Assembly (NCBI GenBank): GCA_033816765.1
Contig: CM066289.1
Span: forward strand, 2,976,001-3,040,000
DNA: 64,000 bases
Origin: Nothopassalora personata
Lineage: Eukaryota; Ascomycota; Dothideomycetes; Mycosphaerellales; Mycosphaerellaceae
Reading direction: 5' to 3'
Made by a program: the position numbers and the translations under genes. Under the pieces are notes generated by a model. It was not told where the DNA came from, did not search any database, and worked only from the letters and a program-made list of their open reading frames with translations. Within the stretch, counting starts at the first letter, position 1, and each line of letters starts with the position of its first letter. Below are positions 46,374-55,831 of this stretch, piece after piece.

Positions 46374-49277
46374 ATGGCTTCAGCTGGTCCATCGTCACGC
46401 CCGGCTGGCTCGAGCACAGCGCTCACTAGCACTGTTACTGGGCTCACCCGCCCACCTCAGACCTTGTTCGAGTCCCTTCGCTTGCCGGACAACGTCAAGC
46501 ATGTCCTTGCCAACACGAACACGCCGAAGTCCGCCGCTAATGTCATGTTCCGAGAGCTCAGTCCTCAGAAGCGGGTTGAGGTGTTGAAGGACTTCTGCAA
46601 GGGCTTCGAGAAGGTGTTCGAAGACTGCTCCGTCTGGGTTGACCTGTTTTTCGAGGAAGTTGAGAGCGGTATGGGCAAGACCTACCAGGATGAATTCCTT
46701 GGTAACAGGAAGCTCGATGTCTTGTTTCCCATCGTCGGCAAGATTCGCAAGACCGGTTCAGAGATTCGTAACCGAGAGAGGACTCTTCGCGCCACGCTTA
46801 CCCGCCACTGGCCACAGCAGATGGACAACAAGATTCTTGATCGACGCGTCATCTCCGAGCTTTGCAGCACTGACAGTGGGCGCCGCCAGTTCACGGCCTT
46901 CATCAACAAGTACCCAGACTACAGCAAGGCTGTTGGCAGAATTCAGAGGGCATTGATATGGCGTATGAGGATCGGCCGCAAGGGCATAGATCGCAAGCGA
47001 ATTCTGGAGCCTGGTGATCTTACCCGGTGCGACAGGGAGGCTGAAGCACGCAGCATTGATCCGCAGTCGGCTGAGAGCAGGGAGATCATCAGAAGACACC
47101 GCCTAGCCGTCTATGAGGATGGCCTTCCATACTTCATGGAGGGTACTATCACTGAGAAGTCCGCGTCCCCAGGGGACAGCACAGGTCAACCTGGACCATC
47201 TGGCCAGCAACAGACTCAGCCACCACCGGGTGGCAAAGGCAAAGGACGTGCAAAGACTACCACGCCAACTCCACCAGCCTCTACCCAGCCTGCAGTCCCA
47301 TCGAGAGGCGGTCGCAAGTCGAGTCGACTTGAGCAGCTCCGCATGAGCGAGAGCATAGGTGAGGGCATGACTGCGCCTGCTCGATCCTCGCCTAACCGAA
47401 CGCTGGACGGCGCACCCATACGCGAAGGCAGTCCGCTGGGTACACCGGTTGGCACCCCACGATCCACTCCGGCCCTGACTGAGAATGGCAATCCGATACT
47501 CACCATGTCACCTTCGGCTGTGATCAGGGATGTATCAGTCTTCAAGGATCAGATCCTGCAGGAAGACGAGGCCCTCCGGATCAAGCGCGCCAACTGCACC
47601 TGCAATGAGCGGTACTGTGGCATCAAGTTCAGAAACTCGATTGATGTGGATGGCATTGACTGGCTACCTGAGCACCGGATGGCGGGCCTTGAGATGCTCG
47701 AATATGCGGTCTCGCAGGTTCTTGAGAGGGATGGCAAGGTTAGCGCTGTGATGTGCGATCAGCATGTCCGAGATTTCTGCCACAAGGCCCTCCACTTCGT
47801 CACGAATCCCGGTATCACCACCAATACCCTGTGTGAGCGCGCGCTCAAGGTCCAAGACTGGCCCTTTGAAGGCAAGAGTTTTTCAGCTATCAAGGTGGAG
47901 AATGGGTCGTGGTTTCGCCCTGACAAGCGTGGTCAGAAGACTGTCAACCCGCTTGGCTGCCTCCGTGCTCGAGGCAAAGCCGGCACCACGAGTGGCATCG
48001 TCACGCATGCCAACTACAATCAGATCCTCGACAAATTTGGCATTGATGAAGCTGACCAAGCCGATCTCGATAGCACCGGTACCTACATCAATGGCAACAT
48101 GCTGTACTGGTACAATGACGCTGAACTAGCGCCGCGGGTTAAAACAGTCAGAGAGATGATGAGTCGAGAATTCGACGTGTACCGATGGCACCTGCGAGAA
48201 TTGAACAAGGTCAGCAACGGCGGCGTCTGCCAGAACATGTGGTATTCTCTGAGCCAACAGATCATACGACAAGACCCCGGGCTGTGGCTCTTGCAAGTGG
48301 CGCTGCACCCTCAACACTGCACTCGGTTCATCTCCTTCCCCAGGCCTACGATTTTCAGCTTTGACAGGGCTCATCAGGGGGGTGATGCGAACACCATGGT
48401 GCAGCATGCTGGGGTCGACTTGAACCTCGAAATTGAAAACTACTGGACCAGCAACCGGCTCAACATGCTGTACTCTCTTGACTCAGAGGGCACCAGTGGG
48501 CCGGAGTTTTTACACGGTTTTCATAAGCAAGGGAATGCTGCAGAGTTCATCCAGTGGTGCCAGAACAACGACTGCATAGAAGACGGCCGATTCAAGCGTT
48601 TCTTCTCGGTTGGGGTTCAGAATTACCTAAGCAAGAACAGCATCAGCTGGTTCAGAGAGGACCTGAGCGCTGGGCAAATGCGGGTGACCACTGCAGGCGT
48701 TCCAATGAGGCAGGCCGCACACAAGAAGACGCTGCGTCAGATTGACCCTTGCTTTATCGCGATCCGCGACGATGACTATCTTGAACTCCAGAGAAGCTGG
48801 AGCATGCACCAGGTGATGGACCTCCATCGTGACTTCAAGACGCCAAGTGAGAGCGCTGCAGGGTTTGAGTATCGACGCCCAGTACCTGGCCATCCTTTCC
48901 CTGCGGCCGTACACCTCAGTGGCATCAGCCCCCTGTCCGATGCCCTAGCGGGTTTGAAGTCCTGGAACGACAACGAAGTCATCCTTGATGCTAGAAGGTG
49001 GCTTGATGCTGCGGTCCGCCCAGACTCGGAGCTCTTCCACAAGAAGATGCATGAATGGCGCGTCCGAGCTGTGAAATTGATGGACAAGCAGCTCAGCTTG
49101 GTCACTGCTCTCGAGCAGATGTGCTTCACAAGCGAAGGGCGTGATGAGAGCTTCTTCCGCAACTACCATGGGAACTTCACCAACCAGCCACTTGGGGACG
49201 CGTCTAGTGAGATTGGTGTTGGCCACGACAACGAGTGGGTCTGGACAAAGGAGTTGTGTGAGAATGAGTGGAACTGA
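46374..49277 (+). CDS. Element A ORF2, 967-residue protein of unknown function
   Basis: I do not recognise the family. Residues 1-260 are mostly helical and charged, with RKTGSEIRNRERTLRATLTR and IGRKGIDRKRI. About 265-390 is a Pro/Ser/Thr/Gly-rich linker with basic patches GKGKGRAK and RGGRKSSR (AT-hook-like). About 400-960 looks globular, with CTCNERYC (408-415) and CDQHVRDFCH (461-470), possibly metal-binding, and several Trp-containing motifs. There is no signal peptide or membrane segment, so it is not envelope-like. No RT, integrase or helicase motif is seen. At least two RIP-ruined copies of the same ORF at the same place in relics show that it belongs to the family and is not a chance capture. 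Candidates are a regulator, an anti-silencing factor or an accessory integration factor. Confidence 0.85.
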   Translation: MASAGPSSRPAGSSTALTSTVTGLTRPPQTLFESLRLPDNVKHVLANTNTPKSAANVMFRELSPQKRVEVLKDFCKGFEKVFEDCSVWVDLFFEEVESGMGKTYQDEFLGNRKLDVLFPIVGKIRKTGSEIRNRERTLRATLTRHWPQQMDNKILDRRVISELCSTDSGRRQFTAFINKYPDYSKAVGRIQRALIWRMRIGRKGIDRKRILEPGDLTRCDREAEARSIDPQSAESREIIRRHRLAVYEDGLPYFMEGTITEKSASPGDSTGQPGPSGQQQTQPPPGGKGKGRAKTTTPTPPASTQPAVPSRGGRKSSRLEQLRMSESIGEGMTAPARSSPNRTLDGAPIREGSPLGTPVGTPRSTPALTENGNPILTMSPSAVIRDVSVFKDQILQEDEALRIKRANCTCNERYCGIKFRNSIDVDGIDWLPEHRMAGLEMLEYAVSQVLERDGKVSAVMCDQHVRDFCHKALHFVTNPGITTNTLCERALKVQDWPFEGKSFSAIKVENGSWFRPDKRGQKTVNPLGCLRARGKAGTTSGIVTHANYNQILDKFGIDEADQADLDSTGTYINGNMLYWYNDAELAPRVKTVREMMSREFDVYRWHLRELNKVSNGGVCQNMWYSLSQQIIRQDPGLWLLQVALHPQHCTRFISFPRPTIFSFDRAHQGGDANTMVQHAGVDLNLEIENYWTSNRLNMLYSLDSEGTSGPEFLHGFHKQGNAAEFIQWCQNNDCIEDGRFKRFFSVGVQNYLSKNSISWFREDLSAGQMRVTTAGVPMRQAAHKKTLRQIDPCFIAIRDDDYLELQRSWSMHQVMDLHRDFKTPSESAAGFEYRRPVPGHPFPAAVHLSGISPLSDALAGLKSWNDNEVILDARRWLDAAVRPDSELFHKKMHEWRVRAVKLMDKQLSLVTALEQMCFTSEGRDESFFRNYHGNFTNQPLGDASSEIGVGHDNEWVWTKELCENEWN

Positions 49278-49688
49278 GTGGTTGGTGCGGGTTTATGGGC
49301 TCCTGGTTTCTGGTTGATTTCCGGCTACAGCTGTAGCCTATGGGTTTCTGGTTCTGATTCTGGTTCTGGTTCTGGTTATGTTTCCGGTTCTGATTCTGGT
49401 TGATGCTTCGGGTACGGGTGCTTCTGGTCCTTAGATCTTACTTGTTTCTTATGGTCACTTATCTTCCCTTGACTCACTTTCTGGCCACGCAGTGCGACGG
49501 GCGCGAGTCGCGGATTATTGACGTCACCATCACGGATTGCCTGACATCTTGTATGTCAAGCTGAATGGTAGGGTGAGCTGCTGTGCTGCTACTAGACCAC
49601 TTCAGCTTGCAGCGACTAATTGAGCTACCTATAATGCCCGGGCTTACTGCTTTGGAACCTGAGGACAGGTTCGTAATGGGGGAGGATA
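49278..49688 (+). other. Element A 3' untranslated region
   Basis: It is rich in TTCTGGTT/TTCTGATT repeats (49,300-49,400). The last bases form the purine tract before the LTR. Relic copies (50,570-51,198; 55,239-55,831) have two extra segments, about 150 and 60 nt, absent here. Confidence 0.75.
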
Positions 49689-50066
49689 TATTGACGACTA
49701 ATGGGTTGTGTTGACCTTGGGTTTGGGTTTGGGAAGGGGTCCCTTGGGTCCAACTTGCCCCTTTTTCATTTAGGTTTGATTGGACATTTGGGCAAGCCAG
49801 CAGGACCTGGTATGGCTATTGGGATATATATTGCGCAGTTGAGCATTGTAAGCGTAGCATCAAGGCAACAATTCAATTCATACCTCTCGAGTAGAGGGTA
49901 TAGGGGTTTAGGGTCCGCCAATCCTCTTGTTTTATCTGGCTACTGCGCTGCTCGTCACGTGACCTGATTTCCCGGTCCCAGGACCGGCAAATACCCCTGC
50001 TTACGCAAGCACCGCTCCATACCACCACAACTCGGACAGGCCTACATAGGGTGGTTGGTAGACGTT
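49689..50066 (+). repeat. Element A 3' LTR
   Basis: 378 bp, identical by eye to the 5' LTR, which indicates a recent insertion. Confidence 0.95.
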
Positions 50067-50569
50067 ACTATCTTAAACTCTAGAGAAGCTAGAGTATGCA
50101 CTAGGTAATAGACCTCTATCGTAACTTTAAGACGCTAAGTAAGAGCGCTACGGGGTTTAAGTATCGACGCCTAGTACCCGGCTATCCTTTTCCTACGGCC
50201 GTATACCTTAGTAGCATTAGCCCTCTATCCGATGCCCTAGCGGGTTTAAAGTCTTAGAACGATAACGAAGTTATCCTTAATACTAGAAGGTAGCTTAATA
50301 CTACGGTCCGCCTAGACTTAGAGCTCTTCTATAACAAGATGTATAATTAGCGCGTCCGAGCTGTAAAATTGATAGACAAGCAGCTTAGCTTAGTTACTAC
50401 TCTCGAGGAGATATGCTTTATAAGCGAAGGGCGTAATGAGAGCTTCTTCCGCAACTACCATAGGAACTTTACTAGCTAGCTACTTAGGGACGCGTCTAGT
50501 AAGACTAGTGTTAGCTACAACAACGAGTGGGTCTAGATAAAGGAGTTATGTAAGAATAAGTAGAACTAA
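50067..50569 (+). pseudogene. Relic element A ORF2 fragment, right of the intact insertion
   Basis: It continues the relic ORF2 from the ACTAT duplication to its stop (intact 48,772-49,277). It is RIP-mutated, with many TGG to TAG changes. Confidence 0.9.
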
Positions 50570-51198
50570 GTAGTTAGTGCGGGTTTATAAGCTCCTAGTT
50601 TCTAGTTGATTTCTAGCTACAGCTATAGCCTATAGGATTCTAGTTCTAATTCTAGTTCTAATTCTAGTTCTAATCCTAGTTCTAATGCTAGTTCTAATGC
50701 TAGTTCTAATGCTTCGGGTACAGGTGCTTCTAGTCCTTAGATCTTACTTGTTTCTTATAGTTACTTATCTTCCCTTAACTCACTTTCTAGTTACGCGGTA
50801 GACTCGCCTTTAGATTTATTAGGTTACTAGTACTGACGCTCACTTGTCTTATGAATGGCGTTTACGTTATTCGACTATCTAGCCCGCTCGATTAATGCTA
50901 ACATAGCTATCTATTCCCTCGCTAGTTTTGTAGTATACGTTAGTGCAGTACGATAGATGCGAGTCGCGGTTATTAACGTCATTATTACGGTCTCTATTAG
51001 AAGGATCCTTTCGATCTTCATAAACTGTCGCTAGTAGGCCCTAGGATTACCTAACATCTTATATGTTAAGCTAAATAGTAGGGTAAGCTACTATGCTACT
51101 ATAAGACTACCTTAGCTTATAGCGACTAATTACGCTACCTATAATGCCCGGGCTTACTGCTTTAGAACCTGAGGACAGGTTCGTAATAGGGGAGGATA
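50570..51198 (+). other. Relic element A 3' untranslated region (longer subtype)
   Basis: It matches 49,278-49,688 but contains extra segments (about 50,805-50,960 and 50,990-51,050) shared with the inverted relic. It ends in a purine tract before the LTR. Confidence 0.8.
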
Positions 51199-51592
51199 TA
51201 TTAACGACTAATTGGTTATGTTGACCTTAGGTTTAGTTATGTCGACCTTAGGTTTAGAGGGGGAGGTTCCTTAGGTCTAACTTACCCCTATTTCATTTTA
51301 GGTTTAATTGGACATTTAAGTGAGCTAGCGGGACTGGTATAGCTGTTAAGATATATACTACGCAGTTGAGCATTCTAAGCGTAGCATTAAGGCAACAATT
51401 CAATTTATACCTCTCGAGTAGAGGGTATAGGGGTTTAGGTCCACCAATCCTCTTGTTTTATCCGGCTACTGCGCTACTCGTCACGTGACCTGATTTCACG
51501 GTCCCGGGACCGGCAAATACCTCTGCTTACATAAGCGCCGCTCTACACCACTATAACTCGGACAGGCCTACATAGGGTAGTTAGTAGACATT
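51199..51592 (+). repeat. Element A 3' LTR, relic (394-bp subtype)
   Basis: It carries an internal duplication (GGTTATGTYGACCTTAGGTTTA twice), absent from both the intact LTR and the relic LTR at 29,217. It is almost identical in inverse to 54,845-55,238. It meets element D sequence at 51,593 without a target duplication matching 29,212-29,216. Confidence 0.87.
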
Positions 51593-53566
51593 ACTACGTA
51601 AAGACAATAGTACTAATAACGATACTTACGAGAAAAGACGTTACCTAGAAATAGGGAAAGGAATAGATTAAAGTATTTAAGAAACTTAAAGAACAATGTG
51701 CTTTAGCCCCTACGCTTTGACTATTCGATAGTAGTAAGGAAGTCTATATCGAGACCGATGCGTCTAATATAGTAATAGGCGCGTATCTAACATAGACACA
51801 CGATAGGTAGAGACACCTAGTAGCCTATTACTCCCGGAAAATGACTATAGCGGAACAGAACTACGACATCTATAATAAAGAGCTTCTAGCTATTATTACT
51901 ACTATATAATATTATAGAGTATATGTCGAGGGCCTACCGAAGTTAACGATTCTTTCTAACTATAAGAATCTTACGTACTTTACGACGACGAAAGAACTTA
52001 CCCGAAGGTAAGCCCGCTAGTCGGAGCTACTAGGACAGTATAAGTTCGAAATTAGATATACTCTAGGACGAGAGAATAGCCGCGCCGACGCGCTAAGCCG
52101 AAGAAGCGACTATATAGAAGGAAAAGAACTAGTATAATACAAAATACTAAAGACGAACCCCGACGGAAGTCTTAGTACTAACACTAGAGAATTTAATAAC
52201 ATCGTACGGATATTAGGCGATAAGGACGAACAATTCCCTATATTATAAGGAAAATACTAAGTACTAAAGGATCGAGAAGAAGAATATATACGACAACATT
52301 ACGACGGACTAACTTACGGATACCCTAGAACTTTAAAGACAATAGATCTAATATAGCGTAGCTTCTTATTCCTATAGATAAGACTTAAGGTGTTACGCTA
52401 TATTAAACAATACGTACACTACTAACGAAACAAGGCTACGAGACATGCGAAATACGGTTACCTATAGTTTAGGACGCTACTAACGAAACCATAGGACGAA
52501 GTTACAATAGACTTTATTACGAAACTCCTACCGTCGAGAGATTAAGTTACGAAACAGCTATACGACATAATACTAGTTATGGTTAATAGACTTACGAAAT
52601 ACGTACACTTCATTCCTACATTAGAAACATATAATATAGAGTAGCTCAGATACCTCGTACTAGATAGACTTATCCGATACTACGGATTCCCTTAAGCGTT
52701 TATAATAGATAGAGATAAGCTATTTACATCGAACTACTAGAAGACGCTTATAGGAACGATCGGGATTAAACATAAGCTGTTAATAGCATATTATCTAGAG
52801 ACTAATAGATAGACCGAAAGGATAAACTAAACGCTAGAACAATACCTACGACACTACATTAACTACGTATAAGACAATTAGGTTTTACTATTGCTAATAG
52901 CATAGATTGCACTAAACAACCACAAATTAGAGACAACTTTAACGATACTATTCTATACGAACTTTAGTAAAGATCCTAACCTATTCGGAACACCTAGATC
53001 CTACCTATAAGCCGAAAGAGCAATCGTAACGACGGATACTCTTAAGGAAGTGTATAAAGAAACACGTAAGGCGATTGAAGATACATAATATAAACTGTCT
53101 TAATAACGGCAAGACATAAAAAATAGCACCTCTACTAAAAGAGGGGGATAAGGTCTATCTCCTTATAAAAAACTTAAGAATAAGAAGATAGACTAAGAAA
53201 CTAGATTACATTAAGGTCGGACCATTTTTTATTAATAAAGTCGTAGGACTAGTTAACTACCGACTACGGCTACTACTAGACGTAAAAATCTACCTAGTCT
53301 TCTACATCTCTAAGCTAGAACTAGCGGACACCGAGACACCTTACTAAGAGAGCTTCTATTTCGAGCCGGAAGTAGAGAACGAATTTAAAGTCGAAAGAAT
53401 CCTAGATAGAAGAGGTTAGTAATACCTTATTAAGTAGAAAGGATACGACGAATTAGAAAATACCTAGGAACTAAAAGAACACCTATAGAACTGTTAGTAA
53501 AGGATCTAGGAGTACTAAAAACGTACTAGTAGATCGACCTCCGCTAGAGACTAATCTACTAGAAAG
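51593..53566 (+). pseudogene. Element D 3' half: end of RT, RNase H, integrase, chromodomain (RIP-degraded)
   Basis: Reading through stops: end of RT (about 51,600-51,710); RNase H (51,715-52,130; LFDSSKEVYIETDASN, KELLAII, SRADALSRR); integrase zinc domain (about 52,300-52,450, Cys/His partly changed); integrase core (about 52,490-52,900); a GPF-like module; and a C-terminal chromodomain (about 53,385-53,500; VERILDRRG...YLIK-KGYDELENT). It is a chromovirus of the MAGGY/Tf1 kind. The RT palm expected between the protease at 29.2 kb and this segment is missing (over 1 kb). Confidence 0.8.
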
Positions 53567-53690
53567 CAGTTAAAGTAGGAATCGAACCTATAACCTTAGG
53601 ATACCTTTAACGAACCTTCGCCTAAGGGTAAGAAGAATTTATTAACACATAGGTTATGCCCCGACGCTCTAACTACTAATCTATATAACC
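53567..53690 (-). tRNA. Degenerate tRNA-like sequence in element D
   Basis: The minus strand has a 7-bp acceptor pairing (GGTTATA with TTTAACT, one mismatch and one G-T), a box A-like TAGATTAGTAG, a perfect box B GGTTCGATTCC in a T-arm (ATAGG/CCTAC), and about 50 nt extra at the anticodon side, as with an intron. The loop GCATAAC lacks the usual U33, so the anticodon is unclear. It is a pseudogene or tRNA-derived repeat. Confidence 0.45.
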
Positions 53691-53806
53691 GGTTTTAATA
53701 AGGGAAACGGAGAACTTATACGAATATATCCCCTACGAGGAACTAATACTTATCTACTAGAAGGGACGGAAAAGTCGATCGCGTTATTAATAAAGTCGAT
53801 CGAGGA

Positions 53807-54229
53807 CTATATAGTAGGAGAAAGGCTAATAGTCGCATCGGTAGTAGGATAATCGACGTCCTTAATCTCTCTAGAGGCCTCTATTTCGGCCTCTAGATTC
53901 TACGCCTTCTTACGCGCGCGCTCCTCCGCTTAGCGAAGTATTGCCTTATCCCGTATTAACCGTACTAAGATCTCCGTAAGCTCCTCCTTATCCTTTTCGA
54001 CCTTTTTCCGGTATTCCTCCCGGGTCTTATTAAGAGACTCCTAGGATAGGTTTATATACTTACGCCCGCGACGAACATACTCCGAATACCGAAGCCGAAA
54101 GTTACCTTCTATAACGATATAGGATAACCCGTTAAAGAAGTAATAGTTATACGCGAGATCTACTAGACGACCGTGTTCGTTAATTTCCTTAGCGAGCCGA
54201 AGACGGTTTTTAGAAGAAGAAGAAGACAT
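53807..54229 (-). pseudogene. Antisense cysteine-rich/coiled-coil ORF of element D (RIP-degraded)
   Basis: 141 codons on the minus strand, antisense to element D and placed between pol and the 3' LTR, as in element B. The ATG is at 54,229 (MSSSSSKNRLRLAKEINEHG). The expected cysteine positions are Tyr (RYSEYVRRGRKY; compare CSEC-x-R-x-G in element B copy 2). Three internal stops follow, each one transition from TGG or CAA/CAG. After them comes ESLNKTREEYRKKVEKDKEE and a long charged helix, then a short tail. The match in layout and position to the element B ORFs is the evidence for homology. Confidence 0.65.
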
Positions 54230-54285
54230 CGTTATAGGCTACGAAGAGGGGACATTATATTAGCTTATATAAGCTTCGAGACGAA

Positions 54286-54306
54286 GCTAGGCTAGAAGAG
54301 GGATAG
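54286..54306 (+). promoter_or_regulatory. Polypurine tract of element D
   Basis: AGAAGAGGGATAG ends at the LTR start TGTTACGG. Element B has AAAAGGGGGATGG before the same LTR start, linking the families. Confidence 0.6.
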
Positions 54307-54562
54307 TGTTACGGTTCGGATTAAGCTATAACGGCACGCCTAGCTATTAGCTATAGAGATTACGTACGCTGTACGAGATTACTTGCTTACTAGCAACTTA
54401 GTAATTCGAGATTACTCGCTTACTAGCGACTTAGTAATTCGAGATTACTTACTTACTAGCAATTAAGTAATTAAGACTAAGACTAGTAATGTCTCTTTTA
54501 TATTTAGGAACGCTAAGAATCCCTTTATAAGGGCCGTAAGGCTATAAGGGGATGTCGTAACA
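54307..54562 (+). repeat. Element D-type 3' LTR (256 bp)
   Basis: TGTTACGG...GTCGTAACA. It shares the TTTAGGAACGCTAAGAA block with the other D-type LTRs but differs elsewhere, so it is another subtype. Confidence 0.75.
54374..54472 (+). repeat. Three 33-bp tandem repeats in the LTR U3
   Basis: Units start at 54,374, 54,407 and 54,440 (CGAGATTACTTGCTTACTAG...). They are probably enhancer-like repeats; they differ by a few bases. Confidence 0.85.
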
Positions 54563-54844
54563 TATAGTACGCCTACGATCTTCTAATCGTAGATAAACTA
54601 AAGCTTACTTTCTTCTATCGACGCTATACGCGTCTCCTAGTATACGTATGCGCGTTACGTGCGGCATAGTAAGCCGGGTATAGCCGTATTATATATAAGG
54701 ATTAGCTATAGGCTACCCTTATAGCTACCTCCCCTTCTAGGACGAGCTACCCTTAGCTCGCGGCTTTAGGAGGTTTCTATATAAGTAATCTATCTATTTC
54801 TCGTAGATTCCGTTACTATACGACCCGCCTACGGGTCTCGTACT
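54563..54844. other. Unassigned sequence between element D and inverted relic A2
   Basis: 282 nt. A TATA-like run (54,690-54,700) and an imperfect hairpin around GACGAGCTACCCTTAGCTCG (54,742-54,761) are seen. It may be part of another LTR. No coding sign. Confidence 0.4.
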
Positions 54845-55238
54845 AATGTCTACTAACTACCCTATATAGGCCTGTCTAAGTTATGGTAGTGTAGAGCGGC
54901 GCTTATGTAAGCAGAGATATTTACCGGTCCCGGGACCGTGAAATCAGGTCACGTGACGAGTAGCGCAGTAGCCGGATAAAACAAGAGGATTGGTGGACCT
55001 AAACCCCTATACCCTCTACTCGAGAGGTATAAATTGAATTGTTGCCTTAATGCTACGCTTAGAATGCTCAACTGCGTAGTATATATCTTAACAGCTATAC
55101 CAGTCCCGCTAGCTCACTTAAATGTCCAATTAAACCTAAAATGAAATAGGGGTAAGTTAGACCTAAGGAACCTCCCCCTCTAAACCTAAGGTCGACATAA
55201 CTAAACCTAAGGTCAACATAACCAATTAGTCGTTAATA
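54845..55238 (-). repeat. Element A 3' LTR of inverted relic A2
   Basis: 394-bp subtype, reverse complement of 51,199-51,592. The palindrome is kept at 54,919-54,944 next to an unmutated CACGTG. Confidence 0.88.
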
Positions 55239-55831
55239 TATCCTCCCCTATTACGAACCTGTCCTCAGGTTCTAAAGCAGTAAGCCCGGGCATTATAGGT
55301 AGCGTAATTAGTCGCTATAAGCTAAGGTAGTCTTATAGTAGCATAGTAGCTTACCCTACCATTTAGCTTAACATATAAGATGTTAGGCAGTCCTAGGGCC
55401 TGCTAGCGACAGTTTATGAAGATCGAAAGGATCCTTCTAATAGAGACCGTGATAATAACGTTAATAACCGCGACTCGCATCCGTCGTACTATACTAACGT
55501 ATACTACGAAACTAGCGAGGGAATAGACAGCTATGTTAGCATTAATCGAGCGGGCTAGATAGTCGAATAACGTAAACGCCACTTATGAGACAAGTGAGCG
55601 TTAGTACTAGTAACCTAATAAATCTAAAGACGAATCTACCGCGTAGCTAGAAGGTGAGTTAAGGGAAGATAAGTAACTATAAGAAACAAGTAAGATCTAA
55701 GGACTAGAAGCACCTGTACCCGAAGTATTAGAACTAGAATTAGAACTAGAATTAGGACTAGAATCCTATAGGCTATAGCTATAGCCGGAAATTAACTAGA
55801 AACTAGGAGCCTATAGACCTACACTAACCAC
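55239..55831 (-). other. Relic A2 3' untranslated region
   Basis: Same long subtype as 50,570-51,198, inverted and RIP-mutated. No gene. Confidence 0.75.

Larger units (their letters stand above)
38498..50066 (+). mobile_element. Intact element A: 11.57-kb Ty3/Gypsy retrotransposon with a second ORF
   Basis: LTRs 38,498-38,875 and 49,689-50,066 (378 bp each) are identical by eye. The target duplication is ACTAT (38,493-38,497 and 50,067-50,071; one base is ambiguous, so it could be CTAT). Order: LTR, primer-site candidate, repeat-rich leader, Gag-Pol, 600-nt spacer, ORF2, 411-nt 3' region, purine tract AATGGGGGAGGA, LTR. No RIP change is apparent. LTR ends are not the usual TG...CA. It is inserted in a RIP-ruined copy of its own ORF2. 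Both frames are open, so it is probably competent to transpose. Confidence 0.96.

Noticed and set aside
46374..49277. ORF2 of element A as an envelope gene
   Set aside because: No signal peptide, no membrane-spanning segment and no furin-like site visible.
54573..54592. Anticodon-arm-like hairpin (CTACGA/TCGTAG with a TCT-containing loop) after the element D LTR
   Set aside because: No matching D arm, T arm or box B near it; the loop has eight bases. Probably chance in TA-rich DNA.
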